A stretch of DNA of 64,000 bases from Bacillus sp. AFS055030 (lineage in GTDB: Bacteria > Bacillota > Bacilli > Bacillales > Bacillaceae_G), in assembly GCF_002574545.1 (NCBI RefSeq), contig NZ_NUGT01000017.1, positions 182,527-246,526 on the forward strand, in the 5' to 3' direction. Of this stretch, positions 16,586 to 25,604 are shown in pieces (position 1 is the first letter of the stretch; each line of letters opens with the position of its first letter). Both the position numbers and the translations under genes were made by a program. A model generated the notes under the pieces. That model saw only the letters and a list, made by a program, of their open reading frames with translations, made no database searches and was not told the origin of the DNA.

Positions 16586-17581
16586 ATGATTAAAAATATC
16601 AAAATACCCAAATTACTTGGGATTATCATGTCTTTATTTTTATTGATTGGTCTAGTTGGCTGTTCATCAGATTCAGGTAAAAAGTCTGGTGAAAAGTCTT
16701 CAAGTGAATCTGGTGTAACAGTTGATACTAAATTCGGAAAAGTGGAGATCATAGGGCATCCGAAACGTGTTGTTGCTCTAGGTTGGGGCGATGCAGAGAC
16801 GGCCCTAAGTCTTGGGGTTGAACCAATTGGTGCAAGTGATTGGCTTGCTTTTGGTGGTGACGGTGTAGGACCTTGGTTAAAAGGTGCATATAAAAAATCA
16901 CCAACTATTCTAGGGACAATGGAACTTGATTATGAGAAAATTGCTTCTCTTAAACCAGATTTAATTCTCGATGTAAAATCTTCAGGAGATGAAGAACGAT
17001 ACAAACGCCTTTCAGAAATCGCTCCAACTGTCGGGGTTCCTGAAGGTGGAGATAATTATTTAACGACTACTACAGACCAAGTGCGAATGATTGCACAAGC
17101 CCTTGGTAAAGTTGATAAAGGTGAAGAATTACTTAAGGATGTAGATGTGGCATTTGATAAAGCGGCTAAGGCAAATCCTGAATTTGCAGGTAAAACGGTT
17201 GCTGTTGGTGCTTATGATTCTTCAGGTTTTGGTGCTTACGTAAAAGGCGATTCTCGTGTTGATTTTGTAACGCGACTTGGATTCAAAAACAAGGAAGAGA
17301 TTGAAAAATTAGCTAAAGGTAATTTCTATATTAAAGTTGCTGATGAAAAGTTAGATCTATTAAATGCTGATTTAACGATTATTTTACCTATTTTTGTTGA
17401 TCCAAAAGAGATAACAAACAATAAACTTTATCAGAAAATCCCATCTGTAGCTGATGGAAGATCAATTATTCTTGATACAAATTCATCAAACGCATTCTCA
17501 ACAGGAACGGTACCTGCATTATTATGGGCAATCGATAATTTACCACAACAGTTTAAAAAAGCATTAGAAAGCGGGGAGTAA
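16586..17581 (+). CDS. iron-siderophore ABC transporter substrate-binding lipoprotein
   Basis: 331 residues. A lipoprotein signal ends in LVGC (23-26), with C26 the lipidation site, then a Ser/Lys linker. The mature part is a class III (FhuD/FepB/BtuF) binding protein: KRVVALGWGDAETALSLGV at the first lobe and LKPDLIL at about 125, with a long linking helix. It captures a ferric siderophore outside the membrane and delivers it to the two permeases encoded next. The upstream promoter carries a Fur box. The siderophore type cannot be told from sequence; hydroxamate or citrate-hydroxamate types are plausible by analogy to B. subtilis YfiY. Confidence 0.93.
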   Translation: MIKNIKIPKLLGIIMSLFLLIGLVGCSSDSGKKSGEKSSSESGVTVDTKFGKVEIIGHPKRVVALGWGDAETALSLGVEPIGASDWLAFGGDGVGPWLKGAYKKSPTILGTMELDYEKIASLKPDLILDVKSSGDEERYKRLSEIAPTVGVPEGGDNYLTTTTDQVRMIAQALGKVDKGEELLKDVDVAFDKAAKANPEFAGKTVAVGAYDSSGFGAYVKGDSRVDFVTRLGFKNKEEIEKLAKGNFYIKVADEKLDLLNADLTIILPIFVDPKEITNNKLYQKIPSVADGRSIILDTNSSNAFSTGTVPALLWAIDNLPQQFKKALESGE

Positions 17582-17585
17582 GACG

Positions 17586-18656
17586 GTGACAGCGATGAAG
17601 CAACCAAAAAACAAAACGACTCAAGTAGTTGGGGAAAATACAAAGACAATTACTTCGATGCGATTGCAACGATTTTTTGGCTTCATCGTAGCACTATTAC
17701 TTTTGATAGCTGTAGTGTTCATGAGTTTGATGATCGGTGCAAAATCCATACCTTTTGGTGAAGTATGGGATGCGTTGTTTTCACCAAACAATAGCTATGA
17801 CCACACAATCATTCATAATACAAGGATACCAAGAACAATTATTGCACTAATTGTTGGTCCTGCATTCGGACTAGCTGGAGCTTTAATCCAAGTACTGACT
17901 AGAAATCCATTAGCCGACCCCGGTATTTTAGGCGTAAATGCTGGAGCAGCCTTCGCAGTTGCGATAGGAGTTGGTGTATTTTCTGTTACATCGATGTCTG
18001 ATTATATGTGGTTTGCACTTATTGGTGCATTAATTGCGACAATTGCAGTATATGTTATAAGTGGAGGAGCTGGTAAAAAGGCTCCTACACCTGTACAAAT
18101 TACACTTGCTGGGGTAGCACTTGGTGCCACTTTGAGTGGGATTACGACTTCATTGACATTAATAAATAGTAAGGCCTTTGCACGAATGTTGAACTGGAGT
18201 GTTGGGACATTAGCTAGGAGAAGTCTTGATGACCTTTGGCTTGTTCTACCCATTTTAATCATTGGTGCATTATTAGCATTTGTCATTACTCCTGCATTAA
18301 ACGCGATTGCCTTCGGAGATGATCGTGCATCTTCTTTAGGAGTAAATGTTGGTGTGACTCGCGCAATAGGTTTGATTGCAATCACACTATTAGCTGGCGG
18401 GGCAACTGCGATAGCTGGACCAATTGGTTTTATTGGTTTAATGGTGCCACATTGTGTACGATGGTTTGTCGGCCCAGACCAATTTTGGATTTTTCTATAC
18501 TCAATAGTAGCAGCACCAATCATCCTCATCCTTTCAGATATTATTGGTAGAGTTGTATTGTTGCCTTCGGAAGTTCCAGTAGGGATTATCACGGGACTAG
18601 TTGGTGCACCGATTCTACTAATTCTTGTTCGTAGACGTAAAGCGAGTGGATTATAA
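17586..18656 (+). CDS. iron-siderophore ABC transporter permease (FecCD family)
   Basis: 356 residues, about ten membrane helices. FecCD hallmarks include RIPRTIIALIVG, RNPLADPGILGVNAGA (about 111-126) and the C-terminal GPIGFIGLMVPH loop that contacts the ATPase. An N-terminal cytoplasmic extension of about 25 residues precedes the first helix. The start GTG 17586 lies 7 bp after GGGGAG (17573-17578); an in-frame ATG at 17595 is possible. It is 4 bp after the binding-protein stop, so tightly coupled. Confidence 0.93.
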   Translation: MTAMKQPKNKTTQVVGENTKTITSMRLQRFFGFIVALLLLIAVVFMSLMIGAKSIPFGEVWDALFSPNNSYDHTIIHNTRIPRTIIALIVGPAFGLAGALIQVLTRNPLADPGILGVNAGAAFAVAIGVGVFSVTSMSDYMWFALIGALIATIAVYVISGGAGKKAPTPVQITLAGVALGATLSGITTSLTLINSKAFARMLNWSVGTLARRSLDDLWLVLPILIIGALLAFVITPALNAIAFGDDRASSLGVNVGVTRAIGLIAITLLAGGATAIAGPIGFIGLMVPHCVRWFVGPDQFWIFLYSIVAAPIILILSDIIGRVVLLPSEVPVGIITGLVGAPILLILVRRRKASGL

Positions 18657-18700
18657 AATGATTTGTGGCATAGGTTTGAATGTAAGAAGGAGTGAATAAT

Positions 18701-19747
18701 ATGCGCCCCATTAATTATGGTAGGCACTATCTACAACTGAAATGGCCAGTAAAGGCGCGAATTGATGTGAGGAGCATGATTGTTGTGGCAATCCTTCTTA
18801 TGGCCACGATTGCAATTGCAATGTTTGCATTAATGGTAGGCACACTGAAATTAAGTGTTCACGAAGTTTTTTCTGCTTTAATTGGCCAAGCGACAGGGAT
18901 GACGAGAACTGTTGTGGTCGAATGGCGTTTACCACGAGTGGTAGCTGCGATTATATTTGGAGCAGGTTTAGCAATAAGTGGAATGATCTTTCAATCAATA
19001 ACTCGGAATCCATTAGGGTCTCCTGATATCATTGGTTTTACTTCAGGCTCTTATACTGGAGCACTTATTGTGCTTCTTGTCGCTAAGTCGACTTCTTACA
19101 TTAATATAGCTGGTGGAGCTTTGATCGGTGGATTCACAACGGCTCTCCTTATTTATTTGCTTGCTTTCCGAAAAGGAACGCAGAATTTTCGCCTAATTAT
19201 CGTTGGAATAGCCGTTTCAGCAATCTTAGGCAGTATCAATTCGATGCTTCTTATTAAAAGTGATGCAGAGGTTGCGTTAACTGCGGCAGCTTGGGGAGTT
19301 GGATCACTAAATGGGATTGATTGGAAACAAGTAGTTCTTCCCGCAATTGCCGTCATTATTCTCATTATTTGTGCTGGAATAATGAACAGACCATTGCGTG
19401 AAATGGAGTTCGGCATGGACACGGCAAAATCTCATGGTGTTCGGATTGAACGTTCTCAACTATTACTGATTCTTATTGCAGTTGCATTGACGGCTGCTCC
19501 TACAGCAGTAATAGGTCCAGTTAGTTTTGTAGCACTTGTTGCACCGCAAATCGCTAAACGTATTACTAAATCAGAAGAGAGTATTTTACCTGCAGCGATG
19601 ATGGGAGCGTTTCTTTTACTAGGGGCGGATGTTCTTGCACAAAGAGTAATTCCAGGAACAATTTTTCCAGTAGGTGTGGTAACTTTATCATTAGGTGGAA
19701 TATACCTAGTCTGGCTATTATTCCGTCAAGCTCGATCAGCAGCTTAA
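18701..19747 (+). CDS. iron-siderophore ABC transporter permease (FecCD family), second subunit
   Basis: 348 residues from ATG 18701, 8 bp after AAGGAG; a GTG at 18692 overlaps the ribosome site and is unlikely. It has the same architecture as its neighbour: RLPRVVAAIIFGAGLAISG, RNPLGSPDIIGFTSG and GPVSFVALVAPQ. The two permeases probably form the heterodimeric channel of the siderophore importer. A small imperfect hairpin lies between it and the ATPase gene. Confidence 0.93.
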   Translation: MRPINYGRHYLQLKWPVKARIDVRSMIVVAILLMATIAIAMFALMVGTLKLSVHEVFSALIGQATGMTRTVVVEWRLPRVVAAIIFGAGLAISGMIFQSITRNPLGSPDIIGFTSGSYTGALIVLLVAKSTSYINIAGGALIGGFTTALLIYLLAFRKGTQNFRLIIVGIAVSAILGSINSMLLIKSDAEVALTAAAWGVGSLNGIDWKQVVLPAIAVIILIICAGIMNRPLREMEFGMDTAKSHGVRIERSQLLLILIAVALTAAPTAVIGPVSFVALVAPQIAKRITKSEESILPAAMMGAFLLLGADVLAQRVIPGTIFPVGVVTLSLGGIYLVWLLFRQARSAA

Positions 19748-19838
19748 ATGAAATAAAAATGTACAAGCTTTAGGACCTTTCTCACGAGAAGGTTTCATGT
19801 ATTACGATATTCTGATTGAAAGAAGTTGAAAATGAATT

Positions 19839-20669
19839 ATGAAGTTAACAGCGGCAGACATTCAAAGCCAAAAGACCATTCAAACAGAGTCTAGGCTTTG
19901 GACAGAAAATATTACAATCAAATATGATAATCGGGTAATATCGAGAAACCTTTCAGTACAAATTCCAGATGGATCATTTACAGTCATTGTTGGTCCAAAT
20001 GGATGTGGGAAATCAACCTTACTTCGAACACTTTCAAATCTGTTAAAGCCATCAAAAGGGCAAATATTACTAGATGGAAAAGCTATTACATCTTATAAGT
20101 CAAAGGAAGTAGCTCGTAAACTAGGACTGTTACCACAATCTTCAACCGCACCAGACGGTATAACGGTAGCGAATTTGATCGCACATGGCCGATATCCGTA
20201 TCAGAGTCTTATAAGACAATGGACTGATGAAGATGAAAAAGCAGTAATGTCTGCGATGGAGCTTACAAATACGAGCGATTTGTCACATCGATACGTAGAC
20301 GAACTATCTGGTGGACAAAGACAAAGAGTTTGGGTTGCAATGGTACTTGCTCAACAAACACCAATGCTCCTTCTTGATGAACCAACGACTTACCTTGATA
20401 TTGCTCATCAAATTGATTTATTAGAGCTATTTAAAGATCTAAATATACAAGGGAATACATTAGTTGCTGTTTTACATGATTTGAATCATGCTGCGAGATA
20501 TGCAGATAATATTATCGCTATGAAGGATGGCCAGGTGATTGCACAAGGAGACCCTCGCGAGATTATCACTGCTAAACTAGTTGAAGAAGTCTTCGGTTTA
20601 AAGTGCATAATCATAGATGATCCGATTGCCAATACACCACTGGTCGTTCCATTAGGTAAGAATAGCTAA
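19839..20669 (+). CDS. iron-siderophore ABC transporter ATP-binding protein
   Basis: 276 residues. Walker A GPNGCGKST (about 50-58), Q-loop LPQSS, signature LSGGQRQRVWVAM and Walker B LLLDEPTTYLDIAHQ mark a FepC/FhuC-type ATPase. It powers the importer formed by the three preceding genes. The start is ATG 19839; the ribosome site is poor, and a second ATG at 19832 is out of frame. A 91-bp gap separates it from the permease. It could also serve other siderophore importers, as YusV does in B. subtilis. Confidence 0.93.
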   Translation: MKLTAADIQSQKTIQTESRLWTENITIKYDNRVISRNLSVQIPDGSFTVIVGPNGCGKSTLLRTLSNLLKPSKGQILLDGKAITSYKSKEVARKLGLLPQSSTAPDGITVANLIAHGRYPYQSLIRQWTDEDEKAVMSAMELTNTSDLSHRYVDELSGGQRQRVWVAMVLAQQTPMLLLDEPTTYLDIAHQIDLLELFKDLNIQGNTLVAVLHDLNHAARYADNIIAMKDGQVIAQGDPREIITAKLVEEVFGLKCIIIDDPIANTPLVVPLGKNS

Positions 20670-20688
20670 CTTGTGATTTTCGTTTAAT

Positions 20689-20752
20689 ATCACTAATAAA
20701 AAAATAAGTGAAAATAAAAACATCACTTATTTTTTTGTTAGTGATTTTTTGT
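20689..20752 (+). terminator. intrinsic terminator of the siderophore operon
   Basis: Arms 20689-20711 and 20723-20745 (23 bp, one G-U pair; outer part ATCACTAA/TTAGTGAT) followed by TTTTT. Confidence 0.9.
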
Positions 20753-20937
20753 TTAGATAATTTATCTAGTTAACTTCATCCTATTGAGTTATCGCTCATT
20801 AAGTCATCGAATCTTTTAACCATGTTTTTTATTAAAAAATTCTTATTTGAACAAATTGTATTTGTTTGAAATAATAATGTGGGATGAGAAAGTATTTTAT
20901 ACAATTGTTCTAGTAAATGGCAAAGTGGAGAATTCAT

Positions 20938-21639
20938 ATGAAAAAAGAAATGGAAGTAGTCGATCATCTTGAGGAACTGCGTAAAAGAATTATCATTACA
21001 GCAGTTACTTTTATTGTTCTATTTATAATTGGGCTCGTTTATGTAGAACCAATTTATAAATTCTTAACAAGGGATTTAACATATAAACTAGTTGTACTTA
21101 GTCCTGGGGATATATTATGGGTCTATTTTTCGATTTCTGCCGTTTTTGCTGCTGTTTTTACGATCCCAATTGCAACTTGGCAAACTTGGTTATTTGTTAG
21201 ACCGGGTTTACATCCTTCCGAACAAAAAGGGATTGGATTTTATATACCCGCATTATTTTTGCTGTTTGTTTTAGGATTAGTGATTGGCTATTACTTTGTT
21301 TTTCCTAATATCCTTAGATTCCTAACAATTATGGGACAAGGATTGCTTGAACAAAACTACACAGTTGAAAAGTATTTCTCTTTTCTTTTTAATCTAGTTG
21401 TTCCCTTTGCTGCATTTTTTGATATGCCAGTTGTAATCATGTTCTTAACAAAAATCGGCGTAGTGAAGCCTAGATATTTACAGAAAGTGAGAAAGTATGC
21501 ATATTTTATCTTAGTAATCGTTGCGTGTTGTATTTCACCACCAGACTTTATTTCACATATTTCTGTCTCGATTCCGTTAATATTATTATATGAACTAAGT
21601 ATATTAACATCTAAATCAGTATATAGAAAAAAGGGGTAA
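20938..21639 (+). CDS. tatC: twin-arginine translocase subunit TatC
   Basis: 233 residues from ATG 20938, preceded by GTGGAG; an upstream in-frame ATG at 20917 has no ribosome site. The N-terminal DHLEELRKRI motif (about 10-19) that reads the twin-arginine signal is intact, as is the FVRPGLHPSE loop. Six membrane helices are evident. TatC is the receptor of the Tat system, exporting folded proteins. No tatA gene lies beside it, which is unusual because Bacillus tatC genes are generally paired with tatA. The TatA partner must be elsewhere. Confidence 0.93.
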   Translation: MKKEMEVVDHLEELRKRIIITAVTFIVLFIIGLVYVEPIYKFLTRDLTYKLVVLSPGDILWVYFSISAVFAAVFTIPIATWQTWLFVRPGLHPSEQKGIGFYIPALFLLFVLGLVIGYYFVFPNILRFLTIMGQGLLEQNYTVEKYFSFLFNLVVPFAAFFDMPVVIMFLTKIGVVKPRYLQKVRKYAYFILVIVACCISPPDFISHISVSIPLILLYELSILTSKSVYRKKG

Positions 21640-21667
21640 ATGAGTAAAAGCTCATTTACCTATTTTG
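21635..21667 (+). terminator. intrinsic terminator overlapping the tatC stop
   Basis: GGTAAATGAG (21635-21644) pairs with CTCATTTACC (21651-21660), then TATTTT; the tatC TAA is inside the left arm. Confidence 0.75.
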
Positions 21668-21836
21668 GTTTCAAAGCATTTGTATGAAGTTTATTAAAAT
21701 ATCTATACTCTCCAAAACTTTTTATTAGTAAATTTTTAAACTTTGAACAAGTTGAATAATCATAGATTCTTCATAGGTTATAAAAAGCTAGACAAAAAAC
21801 TTTTGTCGGAAAAAGATGAAGTAAGGAGCATATACT

Positions 21837-22481
21837 ATGCATTATTCAATTTGGATTACTGTTTTATTTCTTGCCTTTTCATCTAGTATTGATAATTTTG
21901 GAGTAGGAATAACTTATGGAATTCGAGGAATAAAGGTTGGTTTATTAGCGAATTTAATAATTTCAATCATAGCGTTTATTTTCAGTGAAGTAGGTATTGT
22001 TTCAGGGCAATTTATTTCAAAAGTATTCCCGGGAACACTGTCCAATGTAATCGGTGCATTTTTTTTACTAGTAATTGGACTTAGAATCGTTCTGCTTACT
22101 TTTCCAAGAAAGGATAAACAGAACATAATAAATAATGATGGAGAAGAATCAGTTTCAAATAATATTACAATTTATTTAAGTTCACCGGAGAAAGCCGATG
22201 TTGACCATTCAGGAGACATAAGTAGTTTTGAAGCAATCATTTTAGGGACTGCTGTTTCAATGAATGCACTAACGAACGGCTTAGGTGTTGGATTAATTGG
22301 ACTTTCACCATTTGCAATATCGATAGCAGCCAGTATTTTTAGCTTTTTAGCGATTTGGTTAGGCGTCCTTTTAGGAAAGAAAGTCGCCAATGTGAAAATC
22401 GGTGGATGGTCGCTTGGACAATTTAGCTCTATTATTAGTGGAATTATATTGGTCTTGATTGCGATCCACAATCTAGTTTGA
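21837..22481 (+). CDS. ytaF: sporulation membrane protein YtaF (MntP-like family)
   Basis: 214 residues, six membrane helices in two halves separated by a hydrophilic loop (about 88-130). The first half has FSSSIDNFGVGITYG with a membrane aspartate and the second has DISSFEAIILGTAVSMNALTNG-type sequence, the mirrored repeat seen in manganese exporters of the MntP family. YtaF members are needed for normal spores in Bacillus and are presumed cation transporters. RBS AAGGAG. Terminators flank it, so it is monocistronic. Confidence 0.88.
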   Translation: MHYSIWITVLFLAFSSSIDNFGVGITYGIRGIKVGLLANLIISIIAFIFSEVGIVSGQFISKVFPGTLSNVIGAFFLLVIGLRIVLLTFPRKDKQNIINNDGEESVSNNITIYLSSPEKADVDHSGDISSFEAIILGTAVSMNALTNGLGVGLIGLSPFAISIAASIFSFLAIWLGVLLGKKVANVKIGGWSLGQFSSIISGIILVLIAIHNLV

Positions 22482-22501
22482 TAAATTAATTTAGATCATG
22501 A

Positions 22502-22537
22502 AAAAAGCTGATGTAAATAGTTCAACATCAGCTTTTT
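22502..22537. terminator. bidirectional intrinsic terminator
   Basis: AAAAAGCTGATGT (22502-22514) pairs with ACATCAGCTTTTT (22525-22537). It serves ytaF and the convergent gene. Confidence 0.9.
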
Positions 22538-22552
22538 ACTTTTAGTAAAATA

Positions 22553-23377
22553 TTATGCGATTGTAGATTTTGATGCATCAACATCATTTTCATTTTGCAC
22601 ATCTTTTTTTGAAATTGAAAGATATCCAACTAGAATGATAATGATAATTGAAAGTACTAGTGTAACAGGCCCACCACCATATCCAAGTCCTCCGTGCTTT
22701 TGAGATACAGAGCTCCAATCCGAAAATGATGCTCCAACTGGTCTTGTCATAATATAAGCAAACCAAAATGAGAAAATTTCATTTAGCTTGAAGAACTTTC
22801 TTCCAATAACCGGTATTGCTAATAAAGCCGTGAACAGAATACCTGATGAAAAATAGCCTAAATGCATTGTTGATGCAGTCATGTCACCAGCAGCAGTTCC
22901 TAAAGCGAATGTTCCCATAACAACTGACCAATATAAAATCTCTCGGTGTCGTGTGTAAATGCTGTGGATAGAAAGAGTTTTCTCCATCTTATACCAAATC
23001 ATAAAAATAATTGCCAACGAGACTGCAAAAAATACCGTTGATATCACATATGGAATACCAAGACCAACGTGTACAACGTCAGCTGCTACGGTACCAAATA
23101 CACTAATCATTACAACAACTAACCAATAAATACTAGGTACGTATTTACGAACTTTAAACTGTAATATTAAAGACAGAATTAGGACAATTAATGCTACTGC
23201 AACACCTATTACTGGCGTTAAAGTTTTCACGATATAATCGGAAAACACTTCACCCATACCAGTTGTCAATAACTTAGTAATCCAGAAAAATATTGTAACT
23301 TCTGGAACTTTTTTTAACATATTTTCTATTGGTGGACTTATTTTCTTATTTATATGTTTTTGTTCAATTGATTCCAC
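22553..23377 (-). CDS. COG4705-type multi-pass membrane protein, function unknown
   Basis: 274 residues from GTG at 23377-23375, 8 bp after AAGGAGG; the frame continues upstream to 23467 without another ribosome site. Repeated pairs of helices each carry a similar acidic motif: TTGMGEVFSDY, TVAADVVHVGLG, GTAAGDMTASTMHLG and RPVGASFSDW. The four-fold pattern G.(E/D)..(S/A)D suggests an internally duplicated transporter-like fold lined with acidic residues. Family members are widespread and uncharacterised. It is convergent with ytaF and divergent from the MccF-like gene. Confidence 0.75.
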   Translation of the reverse strand: MESIEQKHINKKISPPIENMLKKVPEVTIFFWITKLLTTGMGEVFSDYIVKTLTPVIGVAVALIVLILSLILQFKVRKYVPSIYWLVVVMISVFGTVAADVVHVGLGIPYVISTVFFAVSLAIIFMIWYKMEKTLSIHSIYTRHREILYWSVVMGTFALGTAAGDMTASTMHLGYFSSGILFTALLAIPVIGRKFFKLNEIFSFWFAYIMTRPVGASFSDWSSVSQKHGGLGYGGGPVTLVLSIIIIILVGYLSISKKDVQNENDVDASKSTIA

Positions 23378-23537
23378 TTCATAATCCTCCTTACTGAATT
23401 TAAATATAATGTAAACAAGGTTTATGAAAGTAAAATGAAAAATGACATGTAATTTAGCAAAATCCATAATTTAGAAATTCTTGTTGTATATCCCATCGTA
23501 ATCTATTAGAATCAATTAAAAGAAAATGGGTGATAAA

Positions 23538-24551
23538 ATGATTAAGTATCCAGTTTTAAAAAGTGGTGCAACGATCGGAGTGACTGCACCATCATCAGGC
23601 CTAAAAGAGCAGTACCATGAATTGTTGAAGCAGTCCATAAACCGCATGGAAAGAGACGGATATAAAGTAGAGTGTGGAGAAGTTGTTTGGACACAGGAGA
23701 AAGCAAAATCAGCAAATGCTAACAAACGTGCAAATGAGTTAAATCAAATGATGAAAGATGAGAAAATAGATTTCATTTTTCCGCCGTGGGGTGGGGAGCT
23801 TGCTATCGAGATTCTTGATCAATTAGTATTTGAAAATTATAAAGAGAAATGGATTTTAGGCTATTCTGATACAAGTATTATATTATTAGCATTTACATTA
23901 ACAACCGGAATTGCTACTGCACATGGATCGAATTTAATCGATTTAAGAGGAGAATATTCCGATGACACAACAGCTATGTGGCAGAAGGTGTTAGCAACTA
24001 AATCCGGTGACTCGATCACTCAAACCTCTTCCGAATTGTTCCAAGCAAAATGGCAACACGGAAATCCAACACCATATGTATTTCATTTATCCGAAAAAAC
24101 AAAATGGAAAACTACTTCGAATAAAGATGAGAAAATCAAAGGTAGATTGCTAGGTGGATGTATTGATGTAATTAGACATCTTGTCGGAACACCTTATGGA
24201 GATGTACGCTCATTTAAAAGTAAATACATTAAAGAAGATCCAATCATTTGGTATTTCGAGAATTGTGAATTGAATACAACAGATTTAAGAAGATCGCTAG
24301 TGCAGATGAAACTAGCAGGATGGTTTGAAAATTGCTCAGGAATATTATTTGGACGTAGTGCAGCAAATCAAGCTGTAGATAATTATACAATTGAAGATGT
24401 ATATAATGAGCTATATGAAGAATTAGAAATACCAGTTATATACGATATTGATTGTGGGCATGTACCACCTCAAATTACTTTAATTAATGGTGCATTTGCA
24501 GAAGTAGAAGTAAATAGTGGAAAAGGTAAGATTGTAGAGACTTTTATATAA
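23538..24551 (+). CDS. S66-family peptidase (MccF / LD-carboxypeptidase-like)
   Basis: 337 residues from ATG 23538 (GGGTGA upstream); an ATG at 23526 lacks a ribosome site. The nucleophile is S110 in GYSDTS, with the acid in WYFENCE and the histidine in DCGHVPPQ completing the Ser-Glu-His triad of family S66. The loop WQHGNPTPY and length favour the MccF branch, which cleaves microcin C-type aminoacyl-nucleotides and gives immunity, over muropeptide LD-carboxypeptidases. A decayed partial copy of its 3' part lies about 100 bp downstream. Confidence 0.88.
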   Translation: MIKYPVLKSGATIGVTAPSSGLKEQYHELLKQSINRMERDGYKVECGEVVWTQEKAKSANANKRANELNQMMKDEKIDFIFPPWGGELAIEILDQLVFENYKEKWILGYSDTSIILLAFTLTTGIATAHGSNLIDLRGEYSDDTTAMWQKVLATKSGDSITQTSSELFQAKWQHGNPTPYVFHLSEKTKWKTTSNKDEKIKGRLLGGCIDVIRHLVGTPYGDVRSFKSKYIKEDPIIWYFENCELNTTDLRRSLVQMKLAGWFENCSGILFGRSAANQAVDNYTIEDVYNELYEELEIPVIYDIDCGHVPPQITLINGAFAEVEVNSGKGKIVETFI

Positions 24552-24559
24552 TTCAAGAC

Positions 24560-24590
24560 AAAAAGCGTTTTTTATAAAAGAACGCTTTTT
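24560..24590 (+). terminator. intrinsic terminator after MccF-like gene
   Basis: AAAAAGCGTT (24560-24569) pairs with AACGCTTTTT (24581-24590). Confidence 0.88.
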
Positions 24591-24650
24591 AATGTGGTCT
24601 AGAAGAAAGAAGTGTGTGAATACGAAAATGACAACTTGTACTTTCCTCAA

Positions 24651-24770
24651 TCCAAGAGATTCTTAGTGCAAATGAAATTAGCAGTCCGGTTTGAAAATTG
24701 CTCAGGAATATTGGACGAGCGCTGTAAAAATAGAAGATGTATAGTATGAGTTAAATAAAGAAATGGAATA
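24651..24770 (+). pseudogene. decayed duplicate fragment of the MccF-like gene
   Basis: About 120 bp resemble positions around 24287-24430 of the upstream gene: TTAGTGCAAATGAAATTAGC and TTTGAAAATTGCTCAGGAAT recur nearly unchanged. The copy has lost bases around the LFGRSA stretch and contains an in-frame TAG, so it cannot be read. This is a relic of tandem duplication or recombination. Confidence 0.8.
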
Positions 24771-24975
24771 TACTACATTACACAAAGCGTTTTTTATAGA
24801 AGAAAACTTATCTTTTATTAAAAATTTAAAAAAAGAAAACAAGTGCCATTATTGTAACAACCACTATGAATATACCTACCATGACTTTTGTGTAAAGGAC
24901 ATACCCATCAGAAAGTTCCGGTTCTTCTTTATACATAAAAAATTAGTGATAGAGGAAGATTTATCCGTTTTTTAA
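24763..24975 (+). CDS. doubtful short ORF, possibly part of a decayed gene
   Basis: 70 codons beginning inside the MccF-like remnant. No ribosome site precedes ATG 24763, and its first residues align with the remnant, so the start is probably accidental. The middle has CHYCNNHYEYTYHDFC, a C-x2-C with a later cysteine that could be a small zinc ribbon, then a basic and hydrophobic segment. I recognise no family. It may be a gene fragment joined by the same rearrangement. Confidence 0.25.
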   Translation: MEYTTLHKAFFIEENLSFIKNLKKENKCHYCNNHYEYTYHDFCVKDIPIRKFRFFFIHKKLVIEEDLSVF

Positions 24976-25012
24976 ATGATACGAATCATATTAAGGAAGT
25001 AGAGGTGCCAAA

Positions 25013-25423
25013 TTGAAAAAAGTTAATGTGGTTTATACGCTGATCTATGATGAAGTAACTAAAAATGTCTTAATGGTACAAAATGAAAATGAAGTTTGGA
25101 CATTGCCTGGTGGTGCTGTTGAAGAAAATGAAACGTTAAAACAAGCAGCGGTAAGAGAGGCGTTTGAGGAAACTGGATTAGTAGTGGAAATAGGGAATAT
25201 TATCGCGATTAATGAAGCTTTTTTTCCTGAAAGAGGACATCATGCCATTTTATTTACATTTAGTGCAAAAATAATCGGTGGCGATTTAGTCATTTCACAT
25301 GAAGAGGAAATTCTACAAGTTAAATGGATTGATCTTCAAACAGCAAATGAATTAATGCCATATCATAAAGCTGGTATCGAAAAATTATTAGCTTCATCTG
25401 TTCCTTATACATTTCAAGGATAA
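25013..25423 (+). CDS. Nudix hydrolase
   Basis: 136 residues from TTG 25013 with AGAGGTG upstream. A complete Nudix box GX5EX7REUXEEXGU is present at residues 34-56 (G34, E40, R48-E49, E52-E53, G55), with the preceding LPGG. The family hydrolyses nucleoside diphosphates linked to another moiety, using magnesium. Fold and size fit the MutT-like housecleaning group; substrate cannot be predicted. It stands alone between the remnant region and mapB. Confidence 0.9.
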   Translation: MKKVNVVYTLIYDEVTKNVLMVQNENEVWTLPGGAVEENETLKQAAVREAFEETGLVVEIGNIIAINEAFFPERGHHAILFTFSAKIIGGDLVISHEEEILQVKWIDLQTANELMPYHKAGIEKLLASSVPYTFQG

Positions 25424-25604
25424 TTTTTAGAAACTAGAGTGATTACAAAGTGCCTTACTCCCTTAAAATTGTTATAGTCCCATTATCCCCTGCCTTTAAT
25501 CCCACCTTTTTTGTCTTGTATAAGTGCTTAAAAGACTATAACATAGTAATATTATGGCATAATAAAAGAAAGACAAATTATTAAATAGAATCAGGAGCAA
25601 TAAA

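Noticed and set aside
18002..18727. A long open frame on the minus strand opposite the first FecCD permease
   Set aside because: It is antisense to a strongly conserved permease, has no ribosome site and no family features.
24763..24975. The 70-codon frame as a toxin-antitoxin type zinc-finger protein
   Set aside because: One C-x2-C motif is not enough, its start lies in a pseudogene and there is no partner gene.
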